A stretch of DNA of 64,000 nucleotides from an uncultured Lachnospiraceae bacterium (GCA_944380185.1 CALWGV010000043.1:1-64000); one strand, 5' to 3'. Shown: positions 7,465-17,301, counted from the stretch's first letter. Notes: a model not told the origin generated them from the letters alone. Numbers and translations: made by a program.

Positions 7465-8652
7465 CTACAGGTGCAGATTGGTGATCGATTTATAGTATTC
7501 GTAGGTCTCTTCGGTTCTACTGTCCACATGAGCTCCGCTCTCCCGCAGATACTGGAGCGTATCCCGGGCGATCATGCAGACGCAGCGGTTTAAATCCAGC
7601 CCAGCCTCCTTGCGGATCCGATCCAGATTGGGCGCCTTGGAGCGGCCAGGCTCAATAAAGTCGGCAATAAAGATAATTTTCTCCAGCAGCGACATGCCGG
7701 GACGTCCTGTGGTATGGTAACGGATGGCATCCAGGATTTCTTTATCCGCCACATGAAACTCGTCTCTCGCCATGATGGCTCCCGCCTTGGCATGCAGGAC
7801 CTTGACGCCGGCCAACTCTTCTTCGGTCACCGGCTCGCCGCCCTTCTCGCAGACAGCGATGAGTTCATCAACCGAGAGAGGCTTGGCAATATCGTGAAGC
7901 AGCGACGCGACCTTGGCCTTATCCACATCGGCTCCATACTTGGAGGCCAGATTCTGTGCGGTCTCCACTACTCCCAGGGTGTGCAGAAAACGCCCCGCCG
8001 GCAGTCTTTTCTTTACGATCATCGTCAGATTTTCTACCGGGCCCTGATAATAGAGATGGTTTTGCTTGATGTATTCGTTGACGGCAGGATGCAGATAATG
8101 GGAGGCATCCTGTCCTTTGCTGAGCAGCTCACGGATATCGCTGGACGAAATTTCCATTCCCGGCATATTTACCTTCTCGATGATTCCGCCATAGCGCTGC
8201 GTCAGATATTGAATCTGCCGGTCAATCTCTTCCTCGCTGCGTCCCAGACGGTTGCCCACCAGAAAAGTAGCCTTTGCCAGACAGCGTTCAGGAGCATACC
8301 AGCTGTCCAGCTCGAAGAGAGAATCCGCACCGATAATAAAATAGAATTCCATTTCCGGATATACCTGTGTAAAATATTCCAGCGTCTCCGCCGTATAAGA
8401 GTATCCCTGTTTTTCAAGCTCATACTCCGAGATCTGAAATTGGGGATAGTCACGAATACACAGCTTAAGCATTTCCAGTCTTCTGTAGGCAGGTGCAACC
8501 AGATGGTCCGTTTTGTGCGGCGGATCTCCTGCCGGAAGAAACACCACTGTCTTTAAATCGTATTGTTCATAGGCGCACTTGGCAAGCCGCAAATGTGCCA
8601 GATGAATCGGATCAAAGGTTCCGCCCATGATTCCCACGCGTTTATCTGCCAT
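7465..8652 (-). CDS. nadD: NadD nicotinate-nucleotide adenylyltransferase fused to YqeK HD phosphatase
   Basis: A 395-residue fusion. Residues about 1-205 are NadD, which makes deamido-NAD from nicotinate mononucleotide and ATP, with GGTFDPIHLAH and EISSSDIRE as nucleotidyltransferase motifs. Residues about 206-395 are a YqeK-type HD domain with H (RFLHTLG), LLHDIAKP and YHTTGRPG. YqeK proteins hydrolyse Ap4A to ADP. A GTG start three codons upstream (8661) is possible, but ATG 8652 gives the usual N-terminus. The gene lies between yhbY and rsfS, so the three form one operon with yfcE. In Bacillus nadD and yqeK are separate adjacent genes. Confidence 0.93.
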   Translation of the reverse strand: MADKRVGIMGGTFDPIHLAHLRLAKCAYEQYDLKTVVFLPAGDPPHKTDHLVAPAYRRLEMLKLCIRDYPQFQISEYELEKQGYSYTAETLEYFTQVYPEMEFYFIIGADSLFELDSWYAPERCLAKATFLVGNRLGRSEEEIDRQIQYLTQRYGGIIEKVNMPGMEISSSDIRELLSKGQDASHYLHPAVNEYIKQNHLYYQGPVENLTMIVKKRLPAGRFLHTLGVVETAQNLASKYGADVDKAKVASLLHDIAKPLSVDELIAVCEKGGEPVTEEELAGVKVLHAKAGAIMARDEFHVADKEILDAIRYHTTGRPGMSLLEKIIFIADFIEPGRSKAPNLDRIRKEAGLDLNRCVCMIARDTLQYLRESGAHVDSRTEETYEYYKSITNLHL

Positions 8653-8671
8653 AATCCTCACACCCTTTCTG

Positions 8672-8968
8672 TCAGTGGGGAAGCACGATTTTACGTTTTT
8701 CCTTCTGTCTCGCCTGGCGGTAAAGCACGATCTTTCGTCCGATCACCTGCACCACCTCCGCCCGAAGATTATCTGCGGCAGCCTCGGCGATTTCTCTGGG
8801 ATCATCCAGGCAGTTCTTCAGCACGGCAACCTTGACCAGTTCTCTGGCCTCCAGTGCCTCATCTATACCCTTCAATCCCTCCTCCGTCAGACTGGATTTG
8901 CCGATCTGAGCCACAGGCTCCATGGTCATAGCCAGACTTTTTAAATAGGCGCGCTGTTTTGTCGTCAT
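8672..8968 (-). CDS. yhbY: YhbY-family RNA-binding protein (CRM domain)
   Basis: A 98-residue protein made of a single CRS1-YhbY domain, which binds pre-50S ribosomal RNA. The family region LTKKQRAYLKSLA-like start, GKSSLTEEG and the V-Q-V-I-G-R-K stretch are present. It sits 19 nt upstream of nadD and is probably cotranscribed. Cytosolic. Confidence 0.92.
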   Translation of the reverse strand: MTTKQRAYLKSLAMTMEPVAQIGKSSLTEEGLKGIDEALEARELVKVAVLKNCLDDPREIAEAAADNLRAEVVQVIGRKIVLYRQARQKEKRKIVLPH

Positions 8969-9017
8969 ACTCTATTCCTCTTTCTCAATTTATAAATATC
9001 GCTCTTGCTGATGTCTG

Positions 9018-9353
9018 TCAGGACTGGAGCAGGATGTCCTTCAGCTTATCCAGAAACGTCTCCTCCCCCCAGGTGTTGATCTTCCAGAACACGGCCTGAC
9101 TTCCTCCGGAAGCTACGGCGCATAGCTGTATCGGTCCCGTTTCGCCCTGAAAAAGGGTGACACTCAGGCTCAGCCGATTGCTGCCGGAAAAACTGTAGCG
9201 TTCAAAAACCCGCACGCTGCAGCGGGCTTTCCCGCTGCGAAAGTCACTGCAAGCCTCCAGCGAAGCCGATACGCTGCCCTCCATGATTCCGCGTTCGATC
9301 TTGTTTAGAATTTCATCGAAAGAACCGCTCAGCGATGTTTCCCAGTTAGCCAT
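9018..9353 (-). CDS. DUF6054 family protein
   Basis: A 111-residue soluble protein beginning MANWETSLSGSFDEIL. I recognise it as the uncharacterised DUF6054 family found in Clostridia, with the conserved VRVFERYSFSG and ASGGSQAVFWKINTWGEE segments. No catalytic motif or signal peptide is visible. It lies between a small membrane protein gene and yhbY, with about 50 nt to the latter. No function can be assigned. Confidence 0.75.
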   Translation of the reverse strand: MANWETSLSGSFDEILNKIERGIMEGSVSASLEACSDFRSGKARCSVRVFERYSFSGSNRLSLSVTLFQGETGPIQLCAVASGGSQAVFWKINTWGEETFLDKLKDILLQS

Positions 9354-9384
9354 TTTTCATTCCCCCTATATAGAAATATACGAC

Positions 9385-9438
9385 AAGCCGCCGCAAGGAA
9401 GCACCTTTTGGTGCCTGATCGCAGCGGCCTGACGGCTT
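9385..9438 (-). other. nested hairpin after the small membrane protein gene
   Basis: Three nested arms pair on the minus strand: AAGCCG with CGGCTT, CCGC with GCGG, and AGGCACC with GGTGCTT around an AAAA loop. It overlaps the stop of the upstream gene and lacks a U-tract. It may be a processing or attenuation hairpin. Confidence 0.4.
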
Positions 9439-9749
9439 CAAGCCTTCTCACTCTCCGAAGCGTTGTCTTTGTAGACGAATCTCCCATATATAACGGATAG
9501 GACGATGCCGGCCACCATCCCCACCGACGTACAGGTGAGAGCATCATGAAAGACATAGGTGCCCAACAGATGGCCGAGGGCAGCCGAAGCACAGATGATA
9601 AACACGGCGTAGGGGTATCGGTTTCCCCGCCGAAAAGCTCTGCCGCTGTCTAAATCCCTCTTAATCTCCTCCGGGTCAATTTTCATCTCTGCACCGGCAC
9701 GGCTGCCGGTCTTGCCGGACTGTATATTTCTTTCGTTTTCTTTTTCCAT
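9438..9749 (-). CDS. small two-segment membrane protein
   Basis: A 103-residue protein that I do not recognise. A charged N-terminal half (about 1-45) is followed by two hydrophobic segments, about 46-66 (YAVFIICASAALGHLLG) and 73-92 (TCTSVGMVAGIVLSVIYG), and a short acidic tail. The start has a GGGGACGGAG site. It sits between the flavodiiron gene and the DUF6054 gene, all on the minus strand. An internal ATG before KIDPEEIKRD could be used instead. Confidence 0.6.
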   Translation of the reverse strand: MEKENERNIQSGKTGSRAGAEMKIDPEEIKRDLDSGRAFRRGNRYPYAVFIICASAALGHLLGTYVFHDALTCTSVGMVAGIVLSVIYGRFVYKDNASESEKA

Positions 9750-9799
9750 ACTCTCCGTCCCCTTGTTTACTTCCGGTCAGCTGTCGCGAATGTTTTTGA

Positions 9800-10936
9800 T
9801 CAGATCAGCGCGGCAAGCTTCTCTTTCACGGTATCATTCATCGCCGAGCGAATGGTAATCACCGGTTCAGCTATGGTGATATTCTTCATCTGCTCCAGAG
9901 CAGCCCTCATCTGTTTGGCAGCCATAGGAGCCCAGGTACCGTTCTCAATCAGGTAAACTGTGCGGTTCTGATAGGATTTAGCCTGCAGTCTGTGCAGGAA
10001 AGCATCCATCGGCGTAAAGATGCCGCCGTCGTAGGTGGAGCAGGCCAGCACCATCCGGTCAAAGCGAAATGCCTGGGCTACAGCCTCGGACAGATCGGCG
10101 CGGCCCAAATTCATCAGGCAGACCTTTTCTCCTTTGGCCTCCAGCTGTCCGGCCAGATAGGCAGCCGCTTCGGCCGTATGGCCATGGATGGAAGCATACG
10201 CCACCAGCACCCCTTCTTCCTCAGGGCGATAGCTGCTCCAGGTATCGTAAAGCCCGATATAAAATCCCAGATTGTCCTTAAGGACAGGACCATGCAGAGG
10301 GCAGATCGCTGATACATCCAGACCACCCAGCTTTTTTAACACGGCCTGAACCTGTGCGCCGTATTTGCCCACAATATTGATGAAATAGCGTCTGGCCTCA
10401 GAGGTCCACTCCTCTGTGGACTCCGGATCGCCGAAGCGTCCAAAGGCGTCCGCCGAAAAGACAATCTTTTCTTTTGACTCATAGGACATCATCACCTCGG
10501 GCCAGTGAACCATGGGGGCCATCGTAAAGGTCAGCGTATGTTCGCCCAGGGAGAGGGTATCTCCCTCCTTTACCACCAGCGTTCTCCCGCTTAAGTCCAG
10601 CGGGAAAAACTGAGAAATCATCGGAAAAGTCTTGGCATTGCCCACGATAGTCATCTCCGGATAAAGCTCAGCAATCTTCTGCAGGCTCCCGGCGTGATCC
10701 GGCTCCATGTGAGAGACGACCAGGTAATCAATTTTCCGGCCGGCCAGCGTCTTTGTCAGATGGGAAAGCCATTCATCCGTGGCACGGTGATCCACCGTAT
10801 CCATAAGAGCCACTTTCTCGTCCAGAATCAGGTATGAATTATAAGAAATACCCCGGGGAACCGGATACTGACCCTCAAACAAATCGATGGTATCGTCATA
10901 TACACCAATATAGCGTATGGAATCTGAAACGTTCAT
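9800..10936 (-). CDS. flavodiiron protein (FprA family)
   Basis: A 378-residue cytosolic protein that reduces oxygen to water, or nitric oxide, in anaerobes. The N-terminal metallo-beta-lactamase-like domain (about 1-240) holds the diiron ligands: H76, E78, D80 and H81 (SHMEPDHAG), H144, D163 and H215. The flavodoxin domain follows (about 243-378), with the FMN loop ASIHGHTAEAA. No rubredoxin domain is fused. The start has a GGAGG site and its own near-consensus promoter. A role in oxygen tolerance fits the anaerobic lifestyle inferred for the organism. Confidence 0.93.
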   Translation of the reverse strand: MNVSDSIRYIGVYDDTIDLFEGQYPVPRGISYNSYLILDEKVALMDTVDHRATDEWLSHLTKTLAGRKIDYLVVSHMEPDHAGSLQKIAELYPEMTIVGNAKTFPMISQFFPLDLSGRTLVVKEGDTLSLGEHTLTFTMAPMVHWPEVMMSYESKEKIVFSADAFGRFGDPESTEEWTSEARRYFINIVGKYGAQVQAVLKKLGGLDVSAICPLHGPVLKDNLGFYIGLYDTWSSYRPEEEGVLVAYASIHGHTAEAAAYLAGQLEAKGEKVCLMNLGRADLSEAVAQAFRFDRMVLACSTYDGGIFTPMDAFLHRLQAKSYQNRTVYLIENGTWAPMAAKQMRAALEQMKNITIAEPVITIRSAMNDTVKEKLAALI

Positions 10937-10969
10937 AAAAACCTCCTAATAGACTTAAGTCCTGCCATT

Positions 10970-10998
10970 ATTATACTGTCCCGCCATCGGGAAGACAA
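10970..10998 (-). promoter_or_regulatory. flavodiiron gene promoter
   Basis: Minus-strand -35 TTGTCT (10993-10998), a 17-bp spacer and -10 TATAAT (10970-10975). The spacer holds a short TCCCG/CGGGA inverted repeat. Confidence 0.8.
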
Positions 10999-11088
10999 GC
11001 CCTTTTCTTTCACATACCGTATCGAATTCAATACAAATCTTAAATACAGGCGCCTGTACAACCTGTACAAAATGTCCGCCTGGGCATG

Positions 11089-12477
11089 TCATGCTTCCAG
11101 TCCCTTGGTCCAGTCCGATTTAAGCAGGAAAAGCAAAAACACCGTTGAGCTCAAAAACCAGGTCAGAGGATAGGCCCAGGATATCGTCTGAAACACCGGG
11201 AAGATTTTCAGCGCGATAGTCACATAGACGATTCGCACGCCGCACCAGAAAGCCAGCATGGTAATCATCGGGATAAAGGATTTTCCGCATCCGCGCAGCA
11301 CGCCGGCGGCACAGTGTGAAAATGCCAGCAGGAAGAAAAACAGGCAGACGGTTCGGACGTGAATGGTACCATAGGCTATAGCTTCCGCCGAGTCCACGAA
11401 AAACCGCAGGGCATAGGGCGCGCCGAAGAAGAACGCGACGCCCACCAGCTCTGCCAGAATCATGCCGGACAGAATGCCAAAAACCGCTCCCTTCTTGGCC
11501 CGGCCGTACTTTTTGGCGCCCAAATTCTGGCTGATAAAAGTGGGAAGAGCCATGGACATACTGGTGATCGGCAGAAAGACAATGCCCTCCACCTTTGAGT
11601 AGGCGCCGTGGCCGGACATGGCGTAGGCGCCAAAGGAATTGATGTTGGTCTGCACGACCAGATTGCCCACACTGATGACGGAGTTCTGAATTCCCGTGGG
11701 CAGGCCCTGGCGGATAACCTTCAGCATCATATCCCTGTGAAAACGCAGCTTGCGGAAATCCAGGCGGGTGTAATCCTTCAGCCGGCACATCCGCACAATG
11801 CACAGTACGGTACTCAGGCCCTGTGCAATCACCGTGGCGATCGCCGCTCCTCCCACCCCCCAGTGAAAGACGGCCACAAAGAGCAGGTCCAAAACCACAT
11901 TGGTCAGTGTGGAGATAATCAGATAGTAGAGCGGATGCAGACTGTCACCCAGCGCGCGCATAACGGCCATGCAGATATTATAGAGGACTACCGTACTCAC
12001 ACCGGCAAAATAAATACGAAAGTAAATCAGGGAGTTGGGGAGCACCTCCTCCGGCGTATTCATCAGACGCAAAATCTGCGGCACCAGCAGAAGTCCGATC
12101 GCCGTTGCCACGATGGAGGCAAAAATGCCAAAGAGGAAATTCGTGTGTATAGCCCTCTGAACATTTTTTTCGTCCTCTGCGCCGTAATACCGGGAGATGA
12201 CTACGCCTCCGCCAATGGCAATTCCGTTGAAAAAACCGATAATCAAATTGGTCAGATTGCCGCCTGAGCTGACGGCAGCAAAAGCATTGTTGTCTACGAA
12301 ATTGCCGACCACCCAGGCGTCGGCCATATTATAAAACTGCTGCAGCAGCTGTCCTAGAAACAGGGGGACGGCAAAACGTATCAGACTTCCGGCGATGGAG
12401 CCTTCTGTCATGGCGACTGCCGCCGTCTGCCCATGGTCTGCTTTGTGTCGATTGCGTTGTTCACTGTTGTCAGACAT
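11089..12477 (-). CDS. MATE-family multidrug/Na+ efflux transporter
   Basis: A 462-residue membrane protein of the MATE fold with about twelve membrane segments. The N-terminal region GSLIRFAVPLFLGQLLQQFYNMADAWVVG (about 30-58) is typical of clostridial MATE proteins. It would exchange cations for drugs or metabolites across the cytoplasmic membrane, substrate unknown. A GTG start lies upstream, but ATG 12477 is placed about 9 nt from an AGAGG site and is preferred. It lies downstream of mutL and may have its own promoter, because a TTGACA lies in the 85-nt gap, although no good -10 follows it. Confidence 0.9.
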   Translation of the reverse strand: MSDNSEQRNRHKADHGQTAAVAMTEGSIAGSLIRFAVPLFLGQLLQQFYNMADAWVVGNFVDNNAFAAVSSGGNLTNLIIGFFNGIAIGGGVVISRYYGAEDEKNVQRAIHTNFLFGIFASIVATAIGLLLVPQILRLMNTPEEVLPNSLIYFRIYFAGVSTVVLYNICMAVMRALGDSLHPLYYLIISTLTNVVLDLLFVAVFHWGVGGAAIATVIAQGLSTVLCIVRMCRLKDYTRLDFRKLRFHRDMMLKVIRQGLPTGIQNSVISVGNLVVQTNINSFGAYAMSGHGAYSKVEGIVFLPITSMSMALPTFISQNLGAKKYGRAKKGAVFGILSGMILAELVGVAFFFGAPYALRFFVDSAEAIAYGTIHVRTVCLFFFLLAFSHCAAGVLRGCGKSFIPMITMLAFWCGVRIVYVTIALKIFPVFQTISWAYPLTWFLSSTVFLLFLLKSDWTKGLEA

Positions 12478-12562
12478 GTCTTTCATCCTCTTTTCCACTG
12501 TATTTCTTTATGCTGTACTTTAAAATGTCAAAAACAGATGAGTAACGGATATCCCGGATGAA

Positions 12563-14545
12563 TTAGAGAACTCTTTTAAATTTTTTCTCCAGTTCATATT
12601 GGCTCATGGAGATGATCACCGGTCTGCCGTGAGGGCAGGTATAAGGATTTTTCAGGGTCAGCAGCTCCGACAAAAGCTCATCTGCCTCTGCGAAGGACAG
12701 TTGGCTGTTGCCCTTAACGGCAGCCTTGCATGAGGCCGAGGCGACGCGCTCCGTGAGGAGGGTAAGCGTTGCTCTTCCCCCTTCTGCGGACAGCTCGTCG
12801 ATCATTTCCGTCAGAAGATCCCGGTCCGCTATGCCAAACAAATGGTCCGGCACGCTGTAGACAGCGTACTCTCGCCCGCCGAAGGGCTCTATGGAAAAGC
12901 CCATTTTTTCGAAAATCGCGCGATTGCTTTCCACTGTTTCCCTCTCCAGAGGAGACAGCGTTAAAATCAGCGGAGGAGCTAACTGCTGAGCGGGAATCGT
13001 CTCCCGGGAGAGCCGTTCCATGGTTCTCTCATAGAGTACCTTCTCATGAGCAGCGTGCTGATCGATAATCAGAAACTCTTTGCCGGCCTGGAGCAGCCAG
13101 TAGGTGTCGAAAAGCTGGCCGATCAGACGGAACTGCGGCTTGTTCTCAGGCGTGATCAGCCGCTCTTCAAACAGGTTTTGCTGGGTGTAGACGATATCCT
13201 CTACCGCCTTCTCCTTTGCCGTCTTCTCCTTTGCTTCCTGCGCTTGCGGCTGCATCTCCTGTGATTTCTGCGCCTCATGGATCTCGGCAGTCCCGGCGCC
13301 ATAGGCGGCAGTTTCCCGGAGCACATCCGGATTCCGGGGAGACGCCAAAGGAGGAGCCAGCTTTAAAGCCTCCAGGCGGTGCGTTTCAAAAGGCTCCGGC
13401 ACGCTCTCACGCCGGAGAACACTCTCCCTGCCCGCATCTTTTTTTACCTCCCCACGGCTCTCCTTTTCCACCGGGGAATCCTTTCCGGCAGACAGGCCGC
13501 TTTCGGCGCCGGCGACGGGACGGGGCGGTTCGGGGAGCTCTGCTTTGGGGATCAGTTCCCTGCCGAACAGGGCGTCGCGGACCGCCTGCGTCAGAAAGCT
13601 GTAGATCTCCTGCTCTCCCCTGAAGCGCAGTTCCATTTTGGTAGGATGAACATTTACGTCTAAAAATTCCGGCTCCACGCGCAGATGAAGAACCGTCAGC
13701 GGATATTTGTGCTGCATCAGAAAGCCTTTATAGCCGTCTTCAATAGCCTTGTTGATGATATTGCTGCGGATATAACGGCCATTGATAAAATAGATCTCAT
13801 AGCTGCGGTTTCCCCTGGCAATCAGCGGCTTGCCAATATAGCCCTGGACAGACAGAATATTGCCCTCTGCATGCAGAGAAATCAAATTGGCTGCCACTTC
13901 CCGGCCGAAGGCAGAATAGATGATGTCCTTCAGATTATGGCTGCCCGCCGTATGAAGCTTTGTCTGCCCACCGACGATCATGCGGAAGGACACGTCCGGA
14001 TGAGACAGAGCCAGACGCTGCATCAGGTCGCTGATGTAGGCGCCTTCTGCGGCTGACGATTTCAAAAATTTGCGCCGGACCGGCGTATTGTAAAAGAGAT
14101 CCCGAACGACGATGGTGGTGCCTTCCGGAGCGCCGACCTCCTGCAGGTCTATCTCCGCTCCCCCCTCGATCCGGTAGCGGCTGCCCACAGTCTGACCGGA
14201 GGCGCAGGTCACAAGCTCCACCTTTGCCACGGCGGCAATACTGGAGAGGGCTTCACCGCGAAAGCCCAGAGAGCCTATACACAGCAGATCCTCCACACCG
14301 CGAATTTTGCTGGTGGAATGGCGCAGAAAAGCCAGCGGAATATCCTCACGGAGAAAGCCGCTGCCGTTGTCGGTAACCCGGATGAAATCGATTCCGCCGT
14401 CCCGAATTTCTACGGTGATGGCGGTGGCACCGGCATCCATGGCATTTTCCACCAGCTCCTTAACTACGGAGGAGGGGCGCTCGATGACTTCACCTGCCGC
14501 AATCTGATTGATGGTATCCTGGTCAAGAACTGAGATTTTTCCCAT
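12563..14545 (-). CDS. mutL: DNA mismatch repair protein MutL
   Basis: A 660-residue protein. The GHKL ATPase motifs are present near the N-terminus: ENAMDAG (about 33-39), VTDNGSG (57-63) and GSLGFRGEALSSI (91-103). A proline- and charge-rich linker spans about 335-455. The C-terminal dimerisation domain contains D495-Q-H-A-A-H-E501 and a CPHGRP motif, which mark it as an endonuclease-type MutL. It works with MutS, whose gene lies just upstream in the same direction, 74 nt away. Confidence 0.97.
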   Translation of the reverse strand: MGKISVLDQDTINQIAAGEVIERPSSVVKELVENAMDAGATAITVEIRDGGIDFIRVTDNGSGFLREDIPLAFLRHSTSKIRGVEDLLCIGSLGFRGEALSSIAAVAKVELVTCASGQTVGSRYRIEGGAEIDLQEVGAPEGTTIVVRDLFYNTPVRRKFLKSSAAEGAYISDLMQRLALSHPDVSFRMIVGGQTKLHTAGSHNLKDIIYSAFGREVAANLISLHAEGNILSVQGYIGKPLIARGNRSYEIYFINGRYIRSNIINKAIEDGYKGFLMQHKYPLTVLHLRVEPEFLDVNVHPTKMELRFRGEQEIYSFLTQAVRDALFGRELIPKAELPEPPRPVAGAESGLSAGKDSPVEKESRGEVKKDAGRESVLRRESVPEPFETHRLEALKLAPPLASPRNPDVLRETAAYGAGTAEIHEAQKSQEMQPQAQEAKEKTAKEKAVEDIVYTQQNLFEERLITPENKPQFRLIGQLFDTYWLLQAGKEFLIIDQHAAHEKVLYERTMERLSRETIPAQQLAPPLILTLSPLERETVESNRAIFEKMGFSIEPFGGREYAVYSVPDHLFGIADRDLLTEMIDELSAEGGRATLTLLTERVASASCKAAVKGNSQLSFAEADELLSELLTLKNPYTCPHGRPVIISMSQYELEKKFKRVL

Positions 14546-14619
14546 GTCTGTCTACTCTTTCCTGGTATCTTGATTTTTTGTTTGCTTAACTTTGTCGTTT
14601 TGCTTATTTTCTTGTTTGC

Positions 14620-17301
14620 TTAATTCCCTGTTTTTTTTGCAGCGGCCGAGCTTGCGTTCTGCCAGCGGTTTTTCAGGGTGTTCTGAAGCCGGTAAAGGGT
14701 ATTCAGCGCGTCGATTGGTGTCATGGAGGAGAGCTCCATTTCCTGCAGCTCTTTCAGGATGTCGTCCTCCTTTACTGTATCAAAAAGAGACATCTGCTCC
14801 AGATCCACCTCGTCCAGATGAACTACCTTTTTGGCGGGAGCCGATTTCGTGTGGGCGATTTCCCGCGAGCGCACCGTGATATCTGCGTCGGAGAGTTCTT
14901 CGGCCAGCTCTTTGGCGCGGGCAATCACCGGCTCCGGAATACCTGCCAGTCTGGCCACCTGTATGCCGTAGCTGCGGTCGGCGCCGCCGCGGATGATTTT
15001 GCGCAGAAAGACAATATCGTCCCCCAGCTCTTTGACGGCTATACAGTAATTGTTGACGCCGCTCAGCGTCCCCTCCAGCTCCGTCAGCTCGTGGTAATGC
15101 GTGGCAAAGAGAGTTTTGGCTCCCAGCGTCTTGGTGCTGCTGATATATTCGATCACGGCCCAGGCGATGCTCAGACCGTCAAAAGTGCTGGTTCCTCGTC
15201 CGATCTCGTCCAGAATCAGCAGGCTGTTGCGGGTGGCGTTGCGCAGAATATTGGCCACCTCGGTCATCTCCACCATAAATGTGCTCTGACCGCTGGCCAG
15301 ATCATCGGAAGCGCCCACACGGGTAAAGATCCGGTCGCAGATGCCGATGTTGGCGCTGGATGCCGGGACAAAAGAACCGATCTGAGCCATCAGCGTGATC
15401 AGGGCAACCTGGCGCATATAAGTGGATTTGCCGGCCATGTTTGGGCCTGTGATCACGGCGATTCGGTTGCGGTTGTTGTCCAGCAGAGTATCGTTGGCGA
15501 TAAAGAGATCATCGCGGATCATCTTTTCCACCACCGGATGGCGTCCGTCCTTGATCTCGATGACGCCCTTCTCATTGATGGAGGGGCGGACATAGTTATT
15601 CTGTTCGGCCACTATGGCCAGAGAAGCCAGCACGTCCAGGCAGGCGATGGCCTTTGCGCTCTTTTGGATGCGCACCACTTGGGAGGCAATCTGATCGCGG
15701 ACCTGACAGAACAGGTTGTACTCCAGCACATAGAGTTTGTCCTCCGCTCCCAGGATCACATCCTCCAGCTCCTTTAACTCCGGCGTTGTATAGCGCTCGG
15801 CATTGGTCAGGGTCTGCTTGCGGATATACCGGTCCGGCACCAGATCCTTGAACGAATTGGTAACTTCCAGATAATAGCCAAAGACCTTGTTGAAGCGGAT
15901 GCGCAGATTTTTGATGCCGGTGGCCTCCTTCTCCTTTTCCTCCAGCTCGGCCAGCCATTTTTTCCCGTCCGTTTTCGCCGCGCGAAGCTTGTCCACCTCC
16001 TCGTTATAGCCGTCCCGGATAAGACCGCCCTCACGGACAATAATCGGCGGGTCATCAACGATGGAGGCATGGATCAATTTGGCCAGATCCGTAAGGCAGT
16101 CCAGGTCATCATACAGCTGCCCGAGTATACCGCCGGAAAACTGAGACAGCTGCTCTTTGATGTGGGGCAGCATATCGATAGAACGGCCAAAGGCCGTCAG
16201 ATCCCTGGCTCCGGCGCTCTGATAAGTGATCCGGCTGATCAGACGCTCCAGATCATAGATCGGCCCCAGATACTCCCGGATCTCCTCACGGGCAATATAA
16301 TTCTGATTCAGCGCGTCGATGGCGTCATAGCGCGCCAAAATCTCCTTTTTGTCCAAGAGCGGCTGTTCAATAAAGCTGCGGAGAAGTCTGGCCCCCATAG
16401 CCGTGCGGGTCCGGTCCAGAACCCACAGCAGAGAACCCCGCTTGTTCTTCTCGCGCAGTGTCTCCAGCAGCTCCAGGTTGCGCCTGGTGGAAGTGTCCAG
16501 AATCATAAAACCGCCGGTGCGGTAAATCTGTATCCGCGACAGATGGGCCAGAGAGTTCTTCTGGGTTTCGTTGAGATACTGCATAAGCGCACCGGCCGCC
16601 ACCGTCCCGGTGGGAAAATCCGAGAGCCCCAGACCATCCAGAGACTGCACGTGGAAATGGGCGCAAAGGGTTTCGCTGCAGCGCTCGTCATCGAAGTAGC
16701 GGGCTTCCAGCGTGGTGATCAGCGTGTGAATCCGCCCTTTCAATTCATCAAAATCGAGACCGCTCATACAGAATGCGTTATTGCAGAGAATTTCAGCCGG
16801 TGTAAACTTCATGATCTCATCCTGCAGAGCCCGCAGGGAGTCTACCTCCGTCAGCAAAAACTCTCCCGTACTCACATCCGCCGTGGCGATGCCAAAGGTC
16901 TGCTCCAGCATGACAATGGCCATAATGTAGTTGTTGCGGGTCTCATCCAACGCCTGGCCGCTCAAAATAGTGCCCGGCGTAACCACCCGGATGACCTCGC
17001 GTTTTACCAGTCCTTTGGCCAGCTTGGGGTCCTCCATCTGCTCGGCAATAGCCACTTTATAGCCCTTTTGTACCAGGCGGTTCAGGTAATTCTCGGCGGC
17101 GTGATAGGGAACACCGCACATGGGAGCCCGTTCGGCCAGGCCGCAGTCTTTGCCAGTCAGCGTAAGTTCCAGCTCGCGGGAGACTGTCTCTGCATCCTCA
17201 AAGAACATTTCGTAAAAGTCTCCCAGCCGGTAAAACAGTATGCAGTCCGGATATTGTCTCTTTGTTTCAAGGTAATGCTGCATCATTGGTGAAAGCGCCA
17301 C
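14620..17301 (-). CDS. mutS: DNA mismatch repair protein MutS
   Basis: An 893-residue mismatch-recognition ATPase. The mismatch-reading Phe-x-Glu motif is seen in LGDFYEMFFEDA (about 27-38). The P-loop GPNMAGKST lies near residue 620, followed by the Walker B region LLILDEIGRGTSTFDG. The start is GTG at 17301, with GGAGG eight nt before it, and the two ATGs a few codons downstream lack such a site. The gene heads the mutS-mutL pair. The length is usual for MutS1. Confidence 0.97.
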   Translation of the reverse strand: MALSPMMQHYLETKRQYPDCILFYRLGDFYEMFFEDAETVSRELELTLTGKDCGLAERAPMCGVPYHAAENYLNRLVQKGYKVAIAEQMEDPKLAKGLVKREVIRVVTPGTILSGQALDETRNNYIMAIVMLEQTFGIATADVSTGEFLLTEVDSLRALQDEIMKFTPAEILCNNAFCMSGLDFDELKGRIHTLITTLEARYFDDERCSETLCAHFHVQSLDGLGLSDFPTGTVAAGALMQYLNETQKNSLAHLSRIQIYRTGGFMILDTSTRRNLELLETLREKNKRGSLLWVLDRTRTAMGARLLRSFIEQPLLDKKEILARYDAIDALNQNYIAREEIREYLGPIYDLERLISRITYQSAGARDLTAFGRSIDMLPHIKEQLSQFSGGILGQLYDDLDCLTDLAKLIHASIVDDPPIIVREGGLIRDGYNEEVDKLRAAKTDGKKWLAELEEKEKEATGIKNLRIRFNKVFGYYLEVTNSFKDLVPDRYIRKQTLTNAERYTTPELKELEDVILGAEDKLYVLEYNLFCQVRDQIASQVVRIQKSAKAIACLDVLASLAIVAEQNNYVRPSINEKGVIEIKDGRHPVVEKMIRDDLFIANDTLLDNNRNRIAVITGPNMAGKSTYMRQVALITLMAQIGSFVPASSANIGICDRIFTRVGASDDLASGQSTFMVEMTEVANILRNATRNSLLILDEIGRGTSTFDGLSIAWAVIEYISSTKTLGAKTLFATHYHELTELEGTLSGVNNYCIAVKELGDDIVFLRKIIRGGADRSYGIQVARLAGIPEPVIARAKELAEELSDADITVRSREIAHTKSAPAKKVVHLDEVDLEQMSLFDTVKEDDILKELQEMELSSMTPIDALNTLYRLQNTLKNRWQNASSAAAKKTGN

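Noticed and set aside
12478..12562. Separate promoter for the MATE gene
   Set aside because: A TTGACA is present, but no acceptable -10 is found 16-18 nt downstream, so cotranscription with mutL is as likely.
16069..17292. 407-codon plus-strand open frame opposite mutS
   Set aside because: Antisense shadow of mutS in a GC-rich gene. No ribosome site or family resemblance.
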